Positions 54,431-64,000 are shown, counted from the first letter of the stretch. The stretch: 64,000 bases of DNA from Bicyclus anynana (GCF_947172395.1 NC_069104.1:6475355-6539354), one strand, 5' to 3'. Numbers and translations: made by a program. The notes: generated by a model from the sequence alone, not told the origin.

Positions 54431-55240
54431 ATTTCATTACGCAAATAGATTTTAATTCGGAAAGTGAAAGTTGTGAATAACCGTGGAATATTAAAAGCGA
54501 CAATCCTGACAAGCACATCCAGATAACAAATGGTAGAGACGATCCCTTTCTATATCATTTTTCATCAAAGTGTATGCTTTATCCTTTTTTTTATTATGGC
54601 ATCGCGTGTCATACGCCCTTTGCGTGCCGCTGAGTCACGTATTCTCAATGGACAAATTGTCTTCATTCGTCGCTAAAGATAGCAATTTCGCCACTTTTGC
54701 GGCGCTCCAAGAAGTTCGAAAAGACAAAATTGAACACTTTTTAAAATAATTGAATCACTGTTACTCTGGTAATTGGACCATCGCAATTGTAGCGTCAATA
54801 TACCCGTGGTACAAGATCCCGCTGCAGAACTACCAAGTTGCCTGTCGAAATTTGGCAGCCAGTATTTACTTTTAAAAATAATCGCCCAAATTTCAATTGG
54901 CAATAAAGATATATGTATATATTCTCCTAATCATAAACATGAGTAAAAATTAGATTTTTGGTAAATCCTCGATTTTAGACCATAACGTACGTAGAAAGAA
55001 AAGAACCCTTCTTCAGGGGGTAATTGTGTAACTCTATCGGATCCGTTTGACAGCAAATTAATTCCAGTTGCCAAACTGACAGTTTTCCTAGGGATTGTAC
55101 ATTTATTTGACGTATCTTTCATTAAATGGAGCTGCCGAACGGATTCGATCAAGTTACACAATTACCCACCAGGTTTAGGTGGTGTTACCGCGTGTAAATT
55201 ATTCTCTGTCGATAATACTCGTTATGTAGTTTATTAAACT
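54431..55240. other. Gap, nothing recognised
   Basis: Short frames on the minus strand at 54673-54903 and 54931-55161 match no family I know. GTAATTGTGTAACTCTATCGG near 55020 has an inverse echo (CGATCAAGTTACACAATTACC) at 55147, giving an inverted repeat 55019-55166 that may bound a small unrecognised element. Confidence 0.45.
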
Positions 55241-55545
55241 CCCAGTGGATATGACCTCTGCCTCCGATTCCGGAGGGTGTGGGTTCGAATCCGGTCCGGG
55301 GCATGCACCTCCAACCTTTCAGTTGTGTGCATTTTAAGAAATTAAATATCACGTGTCTCAAACGGTGAAAGAAAACATCGTGAGGAAACCCGCATACCTA
55401 AGAATTTTCACAATTCTCTGCGTGTGTGAAGACTGCCAATCCGCATTGAGCCAGCGTGGTGGACTAATGACCTAACCCCTCTCATTCTGAGAGGAAACTT
55501 GAGCTCAGCAGTGAGCCGCACATGGGGTTAATAATGATGCCCTTA
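55241..55545 (+). mobile_element. SINE-1, nearly complete, plus strand
   Basis: CCCAGTGGATATGACCTCTG (after a truncated head), B box GGGTTCGAATCC, TGTGTGCATTTTAAGAAATT, AATATCACGTGTCTCAAACG, GCCAATCCGCATTGAGCC, CTCATTCTGAGAGGAAACTT, GAGCTCAGCAGTGAGCCGCA and TAATAATGATG. One of the best SINE-1 copies for reading 5' to 3'. Confidence 0.95.
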
Positions 55546-56261
55546 TTAAACCTAACGACTGTTTCTTATTGAAATTTTATGAAAACAAACTTATATTAAG
55601 CGTTTTGATTCTTCGCTGATTATGATTCTCTTAAAACCAAAAAAACATATCTGAAAACCCCTAGAGCAACGTGTATAATAAAACTTGTCCAAAAATATAG
55701 ACAACATGTGTCAGAGAACAATAATATTACCATCCAAATCGCTTCTTGCTACCGAACAAAAAAGAGAAGGGCGTCAAAAGTCCCTTTTTTTCAACCGTTG
55801 CGTCAAACAGCAGGTGGTCACAGGCGCCATATTTTCAAGTACTAAAGTTCAGCCACTATGTCTCGTCACTAATATAACTAGCCAGACATTTTAAACATGC
55901 AATTATGAAATAATTTGGAAATTATTTTGAGCATATTGCAGATGTAACGAATTTTTATTAAGTAAAATATATTCACGATATAATGACGATCAATTAGTTA
56001 CTTGGCTAATTAGTATTAACCGCGATTATTTTAATATTCATTGTTATTAAGTACACACAACCATTTTAATATATATATTTTTTTTTAATACATTTGGGGA
56101 ACATGCCAGATATCCTTAACACAGATTTAACACAAGAAATCTAGCTAGAGTAGCTACTTCCTGAAGTTTAGACGATTTTAAATTCCTTTTTGTATGTTTT
56201 GGATTTTGATTGTAATCGTTTTTAAATTGTACTGAAATAATTTTATTATGGACATTAGTGA
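55546..56261. other. AT-rich gap, nothing recognised
   Basis: A 69-codon frame at 55685-55894 is unrecognised. No repeat ends seen. Confidence 0.5.
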
Positions 56262-56415
56262 TCTAAACTGATATTATAAAGAGGTGATATTTGATTTTTT
56301 GTTGGTTTTTAACAATTTAACTCTAAAACTACTTTAACGAGTTTAAAAAATATTTTACCTTGAGAAAGCTTTCGAAAACACCCACATCGAATAACATGGA
56401 CTATATTTTATCCCC
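56262..56415 (+). mobile_element. Helitron group C fragment
   Basis: TAAACTGATATTATAAAGAG with GTGATATTTG, AACTCTAAAACTACTTTAAC, CATGGACTATATTTTATCCC. The 3' terminus is missing. Confidence 0.65.
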
Positions 56416-57009
56416 ATATGTCAATGAGACCAGGGACGTGATATAACATAACACTGCTTTTAATTTAAATTTAAAACCAACATTCGAAACGTCAGAATCC
56501 TCTTAAAGAGAGGTCTTTATGGTTACTCTTATAAGATCTGAAGCATAAAGAGACGTTTACGGCTTAGATATGATAGGTTGCATTTAAAACCTCCTTAAGT
56601 TAACAGACATAAAGCAAGTTCTAAGGCTTCAGAGGCAATAAAAGGTAAAAGTTTCCACCGTTCGATACGTATATGATCCCCTGCAATGACTCCCTGCGTA
56701 ATTGAGCGTCGAAACTCCAGACAATTCGAACTAAAAGCAAAGATCATATTAGCGAACTTACATTGCTTTTTAATTCTACCCCCTATTTGGACTGTTTCTT
56801 TACGATTTGTGGTATTACTGTATACGTACGAGTAAAGTACACACCTCCACATAATCTGACATGTCAAGCAGATTGCCAACCTACGGGCTAATTCACTAAC
56901 TTTTCTTTTTTGACGTCATTATACATTTACTATTGCTTTTTTAAATGTTATGTTGATAAGCCAAGTCGAAAACTTAAAATTACTAGGGTACCAACCACCT
57001 AAGACCGAG
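56416..57009. other. Gap, nothing recognised
   Basis: The minus frame at 56595-56879 has no recognisable domain. Nothing else noted. Confidence 0.45.
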
Positions 57010-57177
57010 AAAAGCCCACAACAAACTTAGCTAGGGTTTTAAAAAAGAGCAACATTTTACCAGTCACAAATTAAAAAAAAAATCATCATTTACAGCTATA
57101 ATTTCACTGAGTAACAAGCTATATTTTATCCTCAAATTTCCATGGGAACGGGAACTACGGGGGTTAAACCACAAGTT
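57010..57177 (+). mobile_element. Helitron group C 3' fragment
   Basis: AACAAGCTATATTTTATCCT, CATGGGAACGGGAACTACGG and GGGTTAAACCACAAGT resemble a decayed group C 3' half, directly followed by another Helitron head. Confidence 0.6.
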
Positions 57178-57178
57178 A

Positions 57179-57400
57179 TCTATACTAATATTATAAATGC
57201 GAAAGTAACTCTGTCTGTGTGTCTGTTACCTTTTCACGGCTAAACGGCTGAACCGATCAAGATGAATTTTGGTATGATCGTAAATGGGACCTTGGAGCAA
57301 AACATAGTTTTTGACCCTAAAATAAAAATAGAAGGGGGTGAAATAGGGGTTGAAAGTTTGTATAGAAAGTCCTTCATTTTTAGAGATACTCTTTAAATTA
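57179..57400 (+). mobile_element. Helitron, CTCTGTCTGTGTGTC family, 3' end lost
   Basis: TCTATACTAATATTATAAAT then GCGAAAGTAACTCTGTCTGT, CACGGCTAAACGGCTGAACC, AATTTTGGTATGATCG and GAAGGGGGTGAAATAGGGGT. The end lacks the usual CTAG. Confidence 0.8.
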
Positions 57401-57414
57401 AAAATCCTACTAAT

Positions 57415-57590
57415 ATTATAAACGCGAAAGTTTGTATGGATGTAACCCGATTTAGTTGAAATTTGGAACGGAAATAGATATTACTCTGGTTTAACACACA
57501 AGTTACGTTTTATCCCTGAAAAGTCCATGGTTCCCGAGGGATTTGTGAAAAACTAAATTTCACGCGGACGAAGTCGCGGGCGTCTGCTAG
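57415..57590 (+). mobile_element. Helitron group A, short form
   Basis: TCCTACTAATATTATAAACG, GAAAGTTTGTATGGATGTAA, then a deletion to CCCGATTTAGTTGAAATTTG, and the end CACGCGGACGAAGTCGCGGG with CGTCTGCTAG before T. Confidence 0.92.
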
Positions 57591-57867
57591 TAGACAATAA
57601 CAGGGTTGATGTAAGAACTCTCTTCAAAACGTTTAATTCATTGTTGCAAAAGTTCTAATGCACTCGTATTTTCCGTCTCTCTGATTCCGTGGTGGATGTA
57701 GAGTTTATAATACAAGCCGAAGTAATTTGTGGAGCGTACTTGGATACCAAAGTGGGGTAAAGTAGTATGTGTGGGTTATAAAATGCCTCTTGCTAAGTAA
57801 TCCTTGAAACTTGTTAAGATGCGTCGAAACTTTCTAGAGAGGACTTTAATAGAATTCCTCTCGGCGT

Positions 57868-57900
57868 TCCAGCACTGGTGGGCACTTCATAGCTAATTAG
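57868..57900. repeat. Stub of the CAGTGGYGTGCAC hAT MITE
   Basis: CCAGCACTGGTGGGCACTTC then ATAG echoes the left end of the MITE at 39193. No right end found. Confidence 0.45.
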
Positions 57901-57958
57901 ATTGAAGAAATGTGTGAAGTTATTCAACGATATAAATGCTTAAAATATCGCTGTCGAT

Positions 57959-58100
57959 ACTAAGAGGTAGAGAGGTAGGTAGAGGTACTTTGTGGTGCTG
58001 TAAGGGTAGTCTCTGTATCTACTAAGCCGTTTTTGAAAATTCTTATACCACTAGAAAGTCATGTCATTTGTGAGTGTCATAGACTATATTTTCAGTAGAT
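57959..58100 (+). mobile_element. Helitron group C fragment
   Basis: TACTAAGAGGTAGAGAGGTA, GTAGTCTCTGTATCTACTAA, GAAAGTCATGTCATTTGTGA, GTGTCATAGACTATATTTTC. The 3' half is missing. Confidence 0.7.
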
Positions 58101-58588
58101 CGCCCGAATCAAATCAGAGCATACCAGTGGCGAAGGATGGAATGTAGATGAAGGTAAGCCATCCCAAAGTGAAGGAAATTCATACAGCGTGATACTTACT
58201 CCGGTTTCTCATAGATACAGTACAACAATGAATATGCATGGATTTTTAAAGGTAACCCGGCGGGAATCGACTTGCATGAACTCTTCGCCGCTGGAAAATA
58301 CCCCGTACAACCTCGTAATCTTTAGCTCTACACAATATTAGTATAGGCTAAGTATCTAAATTAATAGGATTTTACTGAATTGAACTTCTTAAATTACTGA
58401 TATATAAGTAAATAATGAAAACAGTAGTTTAATATGCCTATTTCAAGCACCTTAAGCGGTGAAAGCTATCGTGTAAGACCTTGCATTTCTAATACATATT
58501 AAACAGCTTACCAGTTTATGAACATAACCCTAGTTTAATCTACTAACTGACTTGCTTAACCTTGAATATCTCGTAGCATAATGATTTA
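58101..58588. other. Gap, nothing recognised
   Basis: No gene or repeat ends recognised. Confidence 0.5.
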
Positions 58589-58856
58589 GAGCTGTGATGG
58601 GTATGACATCTGCCTTCGATTCGGAGGGCGTAGGCTCGAATCCTCTTCCAATTTTTCAGCTGTGTGCATTTTAAGAAATTAAATATCACGTGTTTCAAAC
58701 AGTGAAGGAAAACATTGTGAGGAAACCTGCATACCAGAGAATTTTCTTAATGCTCTGCGTGAGTGAAGTTTGCCAATCCACATTGGGCGAGCGTGGTGGA
58801 CTATAGGCCTAACCTCTCTTATTCTAATAGGAGACTCGAGCTCAGCAGTGAGCCAA
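58589..58856 (+). mobile_element. SINE-1, full-length-like, plus strand
   Basis: Head GAGCTGTGATGGGTATGACA, B-box-like GGCTCGAATCC, AATATCACGTGTTTCAAACA, GCCAATCCACATTGGGCGAG, ending GAGCTCAGCAGTGAGCCAAA. An internal deletion follows the B box. Confidence 0.9.
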
Positions 58857-58915
58857 ACAAACCCACACCCACAATCTGAGGCAGAGGTCATATCCCCTGG
58901 GCTATCACGGCTCTT
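58857..58915 (-). repeat. SINE-1 head fragment, inverted
   Basis: The minus strand reads GAGCCGTGATAGCCCAGGGG, ATATGACCTCTGCCTCAGAT, TGTGGGTGTGGGT: the tRNA-like head of SINE-1 with the A box, cut off before the B box. It joins the tail of the preceding plus-strand copy. Confidence 0.85.
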
Positions 58916-58958
58916 ACCTACTACGCCTGCTTGTACTAATTTCTTTTATAATCATCAT

Positions 58959-59466
58959 TAGAGATGGGCCGAGTACTCGGTTGATACTCGGTACTCGGCG
59001 TACTCGGCGGATTTTTTGATACTCGTACTCGGCCGAATAACTCGGTGGGTGAATGCCGAGTATACTTTGTTTAAGAAAAGCATTATTTAGGTAGATATAA
59101 TTAAAACAACAGTGTTAATCAAAAAGTATCTATTAGTAATTTAGGAAATCTTTGAAAATCTCGATTAAATTTAAATAAAATTAAAATGAAAGATTTAAAA
59201 GAGCAACTGTTGAGTTTCTCGCCCTCTCTTCTTAACAGGAGACTGCGCCTTCCGAGCTGGGTGGTAGAGTCACTACAAATAGTCAAACTTGACGTTTCAA
59301 AAGTGCTTGTAAACTAAGCCTACTTGAAATAAACAATTTTTTACGCGCGCGAAATAGAAATTTGATTGAACCGAGCTACTCGGCCGAGTACTCGGTTGAA
59401 AAAAAATTTAACCGAGTAAAACTCGGTACTCGTTACTCGGCACAAGTGTTACTCGGCGCATCTCTA
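58959..59466. mobile_element. hAT-type MITE with 8-bp TSD, CGAGTACTCGG-rich
   Basis: Ends TAGAGATGGGCCGAGTA and its near complement TACTCGGCGCATCTCTA are hAT-like. The duplication ATCATCAT flanks exactly (58951-58958 and 59467-59474), though it is low-complexity. The subterminal regions repeat ACTCGG/CCGAGT many times on both sides, as expected for transposase-binding sites. The interior holds a LINE 3' tail (59235-59345). Confidence 0.85.
59235..59345 (+). repeat. LINE 3' tail inside the hAT element
   Basis: GCCTTCCGAGCTGGGTGGTA, ACTTGACGTTTCAAAAGTGC, TTGTAAACTAAGCCTACTTG and AAATAAACAA match the tail at 23030-23155. Confidence 0.7.
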
Positions 59467-59474
59467 ATCATCAT

Positions 59475-59885
59475 CATCATTTCATCGCATTGCGTACAAT
59501 AAATTATCTTTTCCAACTATAAATACACCGCACACAATAGGAGTAGAAGTGCTATCGATTCCGTAGCAAACGCCACTCAGAATCACAAAGCGACATTCAT
59601 ACATTTGCAAAGAAACTGAGTCTTAAGTTCTTTTGGCGTGTAATGCGATCTGCGTCGAACTGCTTCAAACGGCTTGGAGGCCACCATTTTTGGGTCAAGT
59701 AGAATGTACCGGTGCTGTACTAGAAAGAAGTTTACCGTGTATGTTACTTATTAGAACCGTCGGAGAGGCGGATCATAAAATGAATCATTTAGCTCATTTC
59801 CTTGTAAACGAATACTGATTCATAGTGTTACTATTATCACATGGTATCTATAGGAGAGATTTTTATTTATGACGCATAACTGCAT
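59475..59885. other. Gap, nothing recognised
   Basis: A 61-codon frame at 59633-59818 has no recognised family. Confidence 0.5.
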
Positions 59886-60093
59886 ACTATCTGACGCCGC
59901 ACGGTTTCACCCTCGTGGTTTCCGTTCCAGTAGGAATACGGTGATAATATATAGCCTATAGCCTTCCTTGGCAAATAGACTATTTAACACTGAAAGAATT
60001 TTTCAAATCGGACCATTAGTTCCTGAGATTGGTTTCGTTCGCGTTCAATCAATCAAACAAACAAACTTTTCAGCTTTATAATATTAGTATACA
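59886..60093 (-). mobile_element. Helitron group B copy
   Basis: Minus strand: TACTAATATTATAAAGCTGA, GGAACTAATGGTCCGATTTG, and an end CGTGCGGCGTCAGATAG, one base off CAGCTAG. About 10 extra bases (GAACGAAACC) lie in the middle. Confidence 0.88.
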
Positions 60094-60302
60094 TCGATAG
60101 CGTGTAGTCGCCGAATTCGTAAGCCGCTTTTATGTGCCCCGAAATCGGGGTACTTGACGCATCGCTAAGCTATAAATACGCTTGTGTGCGTATCGGCGAG
60201 GGCTATTAGCTTAGCTCTTACGCTTATAGTCAGTGAAGTGATTTGGTCTATATGTTATTAGTCTAAGCATAACTATTTTTTTATTGGAACTGTTGACGGA
60301 AC

Positions 60303-60462
60303 TATAGCTTGGCAATTTCGTTCGTAACACACCCGATTGTCCGTGAGGGCCGTGACGGGAGTATCGATGCCCCGCGCGCACGACTTCACACCCCCGCACA
60401 GTCCTTCCCCGCCCGTCCCACGCATATCATGCGAGTGTCATTAACGAACTTGACAAGCTATA
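60303..60462. mobile_element. GC-rich MITE, TATAGCTTGGC ends, inverted copy 2
   Basis: TATAGCTTGGCAATTTCGTT at the left and AACGAACTTGACAAGCTATA at the right. The interior CCCCGCGCGCACGACTTCA is the inverse of the interior of 53432-53626. Confidence 0.75.
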
Positions 60463-60507
60463 CATTTTGTTTTTTTAAAAGAATATTTGCCATATTTTTA
60501 TAATATT

Positions 60508-60655
60508 ATGACCAATATTTCCATTCCCCTCCAACTAGTCGGGAAAGACTGTGCTAGGAGTGGATGGGATAATAGACCAACGAGGTGAGGATTGAACCAC
60601 CAGCCCTTGGTGATGAGACCGCTCTTACCGTTGAGCTATTGAGGCTTTGTCCATG
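60508..60655 (-). mobile_element. SINE-3 copy with intact pol III boxes
   Basis: Minus strand: GCCTCAATAGCTCAACGGTA (A box), AGAGCGGTCTCATCACCAAG, GGTTCAATCCT (B box), CCCATCCACTCCTAGCACAG, GTCTTTCCCGACTAGTTGGA, AATATTGGTCATAATATT. tRNA-like head and a short body, without an obvious A tail. Confidence 0.85.
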
Positions 60656-60897
60656 TAATGTTAAGTGAAATGCTAGCCACAAACGGTCAATAATTCTCAC
60701 GTTTCTGTAGCACCCACGACTATAATTGATCGTGTGTTGGTCACTGCGTACATAACTTGTATAGTATGCCGCGTGGGTACTGTCGTTTGCTTTTCAGAAA
60801 CATGAGAATAATTGATCGTCAATGGCGACCTAAACACCATCTCTTGTAGACAGACTACTACTTCGCAGGGCAAACTTGCTAGGAATATCTAATATAT

Positions 60898-61322
60898 AAA
60901 ATTCTCGTGTCGCGGTGTTCGAACTTGAACTCCTCCGAAACAGCTCGACCGATTTTGATGAAATTTTTTGTGCATATTCAGTAGGTCTGAGAATCGGCCA
61001 ACATCTATTTTTCAAACCCCTAAATCCTAGGATAGGGTAGTGGTAGGGTAGGGGTATGGTATAGGGATAGGGTAGGGGTAGGGTAGCGGTAGGGTAGGGG
61101 TAGGGTAGGGTAGTGGTAGGGTAGGTTTATAGTATAGGGATAGGGTAGGGGTAGGGTAGTGGTAGGGTAGTTGTAGGGTAGGGTAGGGTAGGGGTAGAGT
61201 AGAGGTAGGGTAGGGGTAGGGTAGGGGTAGGGGTAGGAGTATGGTAGTGTAAGGTAGGGATAGGGAAGAAGTGCAAATAAATAAATTAATAAGTCAAAGC
61301 GAAGCTTGAGCGAGTCCGCTAG
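60898..61322 (+). mobile_element. Helitron carrying a GGGTAG array
   Basis: Head TCTAATATATAAAATTCTCG with TGTCGCGGTGTTCGAACTTG, CTCCGAAACAGCTCGACCGA, TTGTGCATATTCAG; then the G-rich array; then AAGCGAAGCTTGAGCGAGTC and CGCTAG before T. Full length by the TC...CTAG rule. Confidence 0.85.
61027..61263 (+). repeat. G-rich minisatellite (TAGGGTAGGGG-like)
   Basis: About 237 bp of imperfect GGGTAG and GGGGTAG units on the plus strand. It is not the insect telomere repeat TTAGG. The dense runs of three to four G could form G-quadruplexes. Confidence 0.9.
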
Positions 61323-62280
61323 TATGATATAGTATTGTAGGTAAGTGTGTGTGTGTTAGGTATGTAGAAAGGCGATACTCGTTATCTACCCTTTCCATTT
61401 GTACAATCATTATCGATTCTGATAACAATTGAGGTGCGTCGAACTCAAGATTCAAAGCTATGCTACAATTCAAAATCGTTAAATTTCATATTCGATTAAA
61501 AAAAACTCCGAATCTCACTGGTTAGCTCTATATTGTCGATGTCCCTAGGACTCGCACAAAACATTCTACGTCTTACTTTCTCATTTCTCTGGAATACTCG
61601 TCTGAATTTTGCATATCCATATTCTTAATAAATAGGGTATTTTTGAAACGAGTTTGAATAGGCATTTTAAAGGCAAACATGTCTTATTTTAGACCACGTG
61701 AGTCGTAATTGAACGGAAGGCTATCTTACGTAAAAAATGAAAATTAGCATTAAACAGTCTGTCTGTCTGTTATTTTTAGTGTAAGTTTTACATTAAACAG
61801 ATAATCCGTTTCCGAGCCAAAAAAAAACCGTGATAAAAACAGCTATTTTCACAGAAATCTAAAATAGTAACTTCTTAAAAAACCGAAGTTTTTACAGTAT
61901 TTATTCGCGTTACATTTTGCAATTCCCTTAAAACAATGTACATGCAACGGTGTCACTAGCAAAAGCTATCCAGCATTTGGGGACGAGGATAAATAATGCT
62001 GAAAAAGCTGTCACAAAACGCAAATGACAAACAGTGGACAATTTCTATATAAAATAGGGTTGTCACAACCAGAGCTTCGCTGCGGGGTTTCCCCTAGCTG
62101 TTGCGTTACTACCTTCAAACGGAACCCAGGCGGTAACTGACAAAACGTATAGTCCAAGAGCTAGTGCTAATAAATATGTACATAGTTTCATAGATCATTG
62201 TTTATTGCTGTTTACTTTGATTATATTAAAAGCTTGACAATGGTATTGTGAAAATCATGCTAAGGGCTAAATATATTCAT
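61323..62280. other. Gap with one LINE tail
   Basis: 61650-61742 (GTTTGAATAGGCATTTTAAA, CACGTGAGTCGTAATTGAAC, GGCTATCTTACG) is a decayed 3' tail of the LINE family at 30117 and 45955. 62034-62150 is GC-richer but unrecognised. Confidence 0.5.
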
Positions 62281-62345
62281 GACTAAGGGCCCCGTATGGG
62301 TTCGAAACTAGTCGGGCATTCTCCGACGTTTTATTACGTGAGTTT
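62281..62345 (+). repeat. Possible Penelope-like end with half a hammerhead
   Basis: GGGCCCCGTATGGGTTC folds as a stem-loop, and is followed by GAAACTAGTC (matches a GAAA core, a minimal AC/GT stem III and a GTC cleavage triplet). A good CUGANGA core upstream is missing (GACTAAG instead). Probably a degenerate remnant at best. Confidence 0.3.
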
Positions 62346-62619
62346 TAGCCGTGTTTCATAATAAAATATTATTATTAATGAATGTGAGTTTTTTATCTGT
62401 CCTACGATGTAATGTCCTTGAGAAGTAAACTCAACCGATCTTCATGAAAATTTGTATGCTTTTAATACAATTTTAATAATGTTGTATAAAACATACAAAA
62501 GTACCTCATCTCTCCAAGTGATAGAAAAAAAAGAATCACAAGCAAATTCACAGGAAATATAATGTAAGTGTTATTCTAATAGTTAAGTACTTGATGGTAA
62601 CTGCGAAACTATGTTTGCT

Positions 62620-62755
62620 TGTTTGTTAACTGATTACGGATTAACCGCGAAACCAATCTTAACAATTGTCACAGATTTAGATTGCATACTATTTAGAAAA
62701 ATAATTCCCAAGATATTCAAAAACTTAAAGGCACGCGGATGAAGTCACGTATAGC
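62620..62755 (+). mobile_element. Degenerate Helitron 3' part
   Basis: ACTGATTACGGATTAACCGC, GAAACCAATCTTAACAATTG and GGCACGCGGATGAAGTCACG resemble a decayed Helitron body and subterminal motif; the terminus is mutated. Confidence 0.55.
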
Positions 62756-63083
62756 TTTTCTATTCTGTGTTTTTACTAATACAACATATTCATTTAGTTT
62801 CAGTATTACTAAAATAAATTGTCACTAGCTCTTTGACTGTAATACATATAATTCCGCCAAACATGTGTCGGACATGCGTGAACAAACGCGTGTCATTAGA
62901 AAAACGGCGCTAAATAAAAACCTTTTTTATGCTAACACCATATGCTCCAACTCGATTAGGGACCGTTCAAAAACTAATAAAGAGATGAATTATGTGACAA
63001 GTTTCGATGTTCTTATAATGTTTCAGCGAGCGTGTGTAATAGAGACGAGAATTATCCAGATTTACGATCCGTATGTGTTGTGA

Positions 63084-63384
63084 TAGAATCAGAAATGAGG
63101 ATATCCGCAGACGAACCAAAGTGACTGAGATAGCTCAGTGAGTCGCGAAGCTGAAGTGGCAATGGACCCGGTCACATAGTTCGAGGAGCCGATGGACGTT
63201 GGGGTCCCAAGGAGCTGGATTGGCGACCCCGCACCGGTAAGCGCAGTGTTGGTCGACCCCCCACTAGGTGTGGACCGAGGATATCAAGGTTGCAGGGAGC
63301 CGCTGTGCTTGGAGGTCCATGCAAGAGGCCTATGTCTAGCAGTGGACGTCCATCGGCTAATGATAATGATGATGATGATGATGA
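63084..63384 (+). pseudogene. RTE LINE, 5'-truncated copy with frameshifts and TSD
   Basis: Aligns with the C-terminal coding part of the intact RTE from RIRNEEIRRR (AGAATCAGAAATGAGGATAT) to the stop and (ATG)n tail. GTTGTGA flanks it (63077-63083 and 63385-63391). It has a TGA in place of Arg (GCTCAGTGAGTCGC near 63133), an extra base in GTGTGGACCGAGG, and a deletion before GTTGCAGGGAG, so the frame is lost. Confidence 0.92.
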
Positions 63385-63391
63385 GTTGTGA

Positions 63392-64000
63392 AATAATAAC
63401 GCAGTAGATACTCGTTAAAGGGAAACAATGTATTAATTAATTACCAATTCGTGGAGTATTTCTGAATGTAATGTAATATTACATCTGGGTCGAATGGTAG
63501 TAGTAATTTTAATAAAATTGATTTAAGTATTTTTAACCCCATTTAACGCGTGATAAATTTGCGCTTGGCGACTATATCATTTGATGGTAAGTGTAGATGT
63601 GTAAGATAAAGGAAGCTGGTCTAGAAGATGCCACCCAAGTTGTAAGGTTCCGAAGACTTTGGAATGGCTTTCCAATTTGGCGCGTGAGAAAAAACACAAA
63701 ACGTTTTGATCCACAGTATCAATCGCAAATCTCCGCCAAAATATTTTTACACTCCTTTCCACGTGTTTCTTATTGTTTTACTATTGATGTAAAATAAAAA
63801 ATAAAACAACATGTAAGATTACCAATTTTCACCCGCAAACCCGCATAATTTGCTGATTTTATTACCTGAAACAGAATAATAATGCGTTATTTAATTTATT
63901 ATCAAACAATTCAAATTAATTAAGTAAATTAAATGTAACACAATAGAGTAATCAACTTAATAAAGTTAATCAAAAAAAAAGTCTCAACATTAAGAAAATG
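63392..64000. other. AT-rich gap, nothing recognised
   Basis: Overlapping short frames near 63577-63797 on both strands carry no known motif. Confidence 0.5.

Noticed and set aside
61027..61263. Telomere repeat
   Set aside because: Units are GGGTAG/GGGGTAG, irregular, internal to a Helitron, and not the insect TTAGG array.
1..64000. CRISPR arrays, operons, bacterial promoters or prophage
   Set aside because: The composition, splice-like signals and animal transposons show a eukaryotic chromosome; no regularly spaced short repeats with unique spacers were seen.

Overview
This is an AT-rich eukaryotic window, almost certainly from a ditrysian moth or butterfly. The evidence is the repeat content: many short Helitrons that begin TC and end CTAG next to a host T, with the familiar lepidopteran end motif around CGGACGAAGTCGCGGGCGTC; three tRNA-derived SINE families; an RTE-type LINE whose 3' end is (ATG)n; and many TIR/MITE families. 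The species cannot be named from this sequence. I found no convincing host protein-coding gene. The window looks like an intergenic region or a very large intron filled by transposons of different ages.

Layout. 0-20 kb: AT-rich DNA with a Harbinger-like MITE (1160-1470), a hAT MITE, Helitron and SINE remnants, a TA-flanked MITE (10185-10477), a LINE tail (11028-11610), two CpG-richer islands (about 13.86-14.11 and 14.45-14.79 kb) and a short ATG plus splice-donor candidate (15364-15382). The first 190 bases are a repeat whose second copy lies inverted at 19.36-19.58 kb; both carry an ATG followed by a GTGAGT donor-like motif. 20-33 kb: local tandem duplications, Helitrons, SINEs and LINE 3' tails. 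33-37 kb: a structural hot spot with two large palindromes, a 130-bp minisatellite and two full-length SINEs in opposite orientation. 37-48 kb: more Helitrons and MITEs, a pogo-like remnant, LINE fragments, and a Penelope-like fragment that carries a hammerhead ribozyme motif on the minus strand (41712-41755). 48.6-51.85 kb: one complete RTE retrotransposon with an intact 990-residue endonuclease/reverse transcriptase ORF and an exact 11-bp target-site duplication. 52-64 kb: a 3-unit tandem repeat, two hAT-type elements with exact 8-bp duplications, a Helitron with a G-rich array, and a 5'-truncated RTE copy.

How the parts work together. The RTE ORF is the only plausible active gene. Fragments at 6.7, 40.1 and 63.1 kb share its 3' end, two of them with target-site duplications, which fits repeated target-primed reverse transcription by this family. 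SINEs inserted into Helitrons (18.5 and 22.0 kb, each with target duplications) give relative ages. All family names rest on motif recognition by eye; no alignments or database searches were run, and exact ends are given only where target duplications or terminal motifs fix them.
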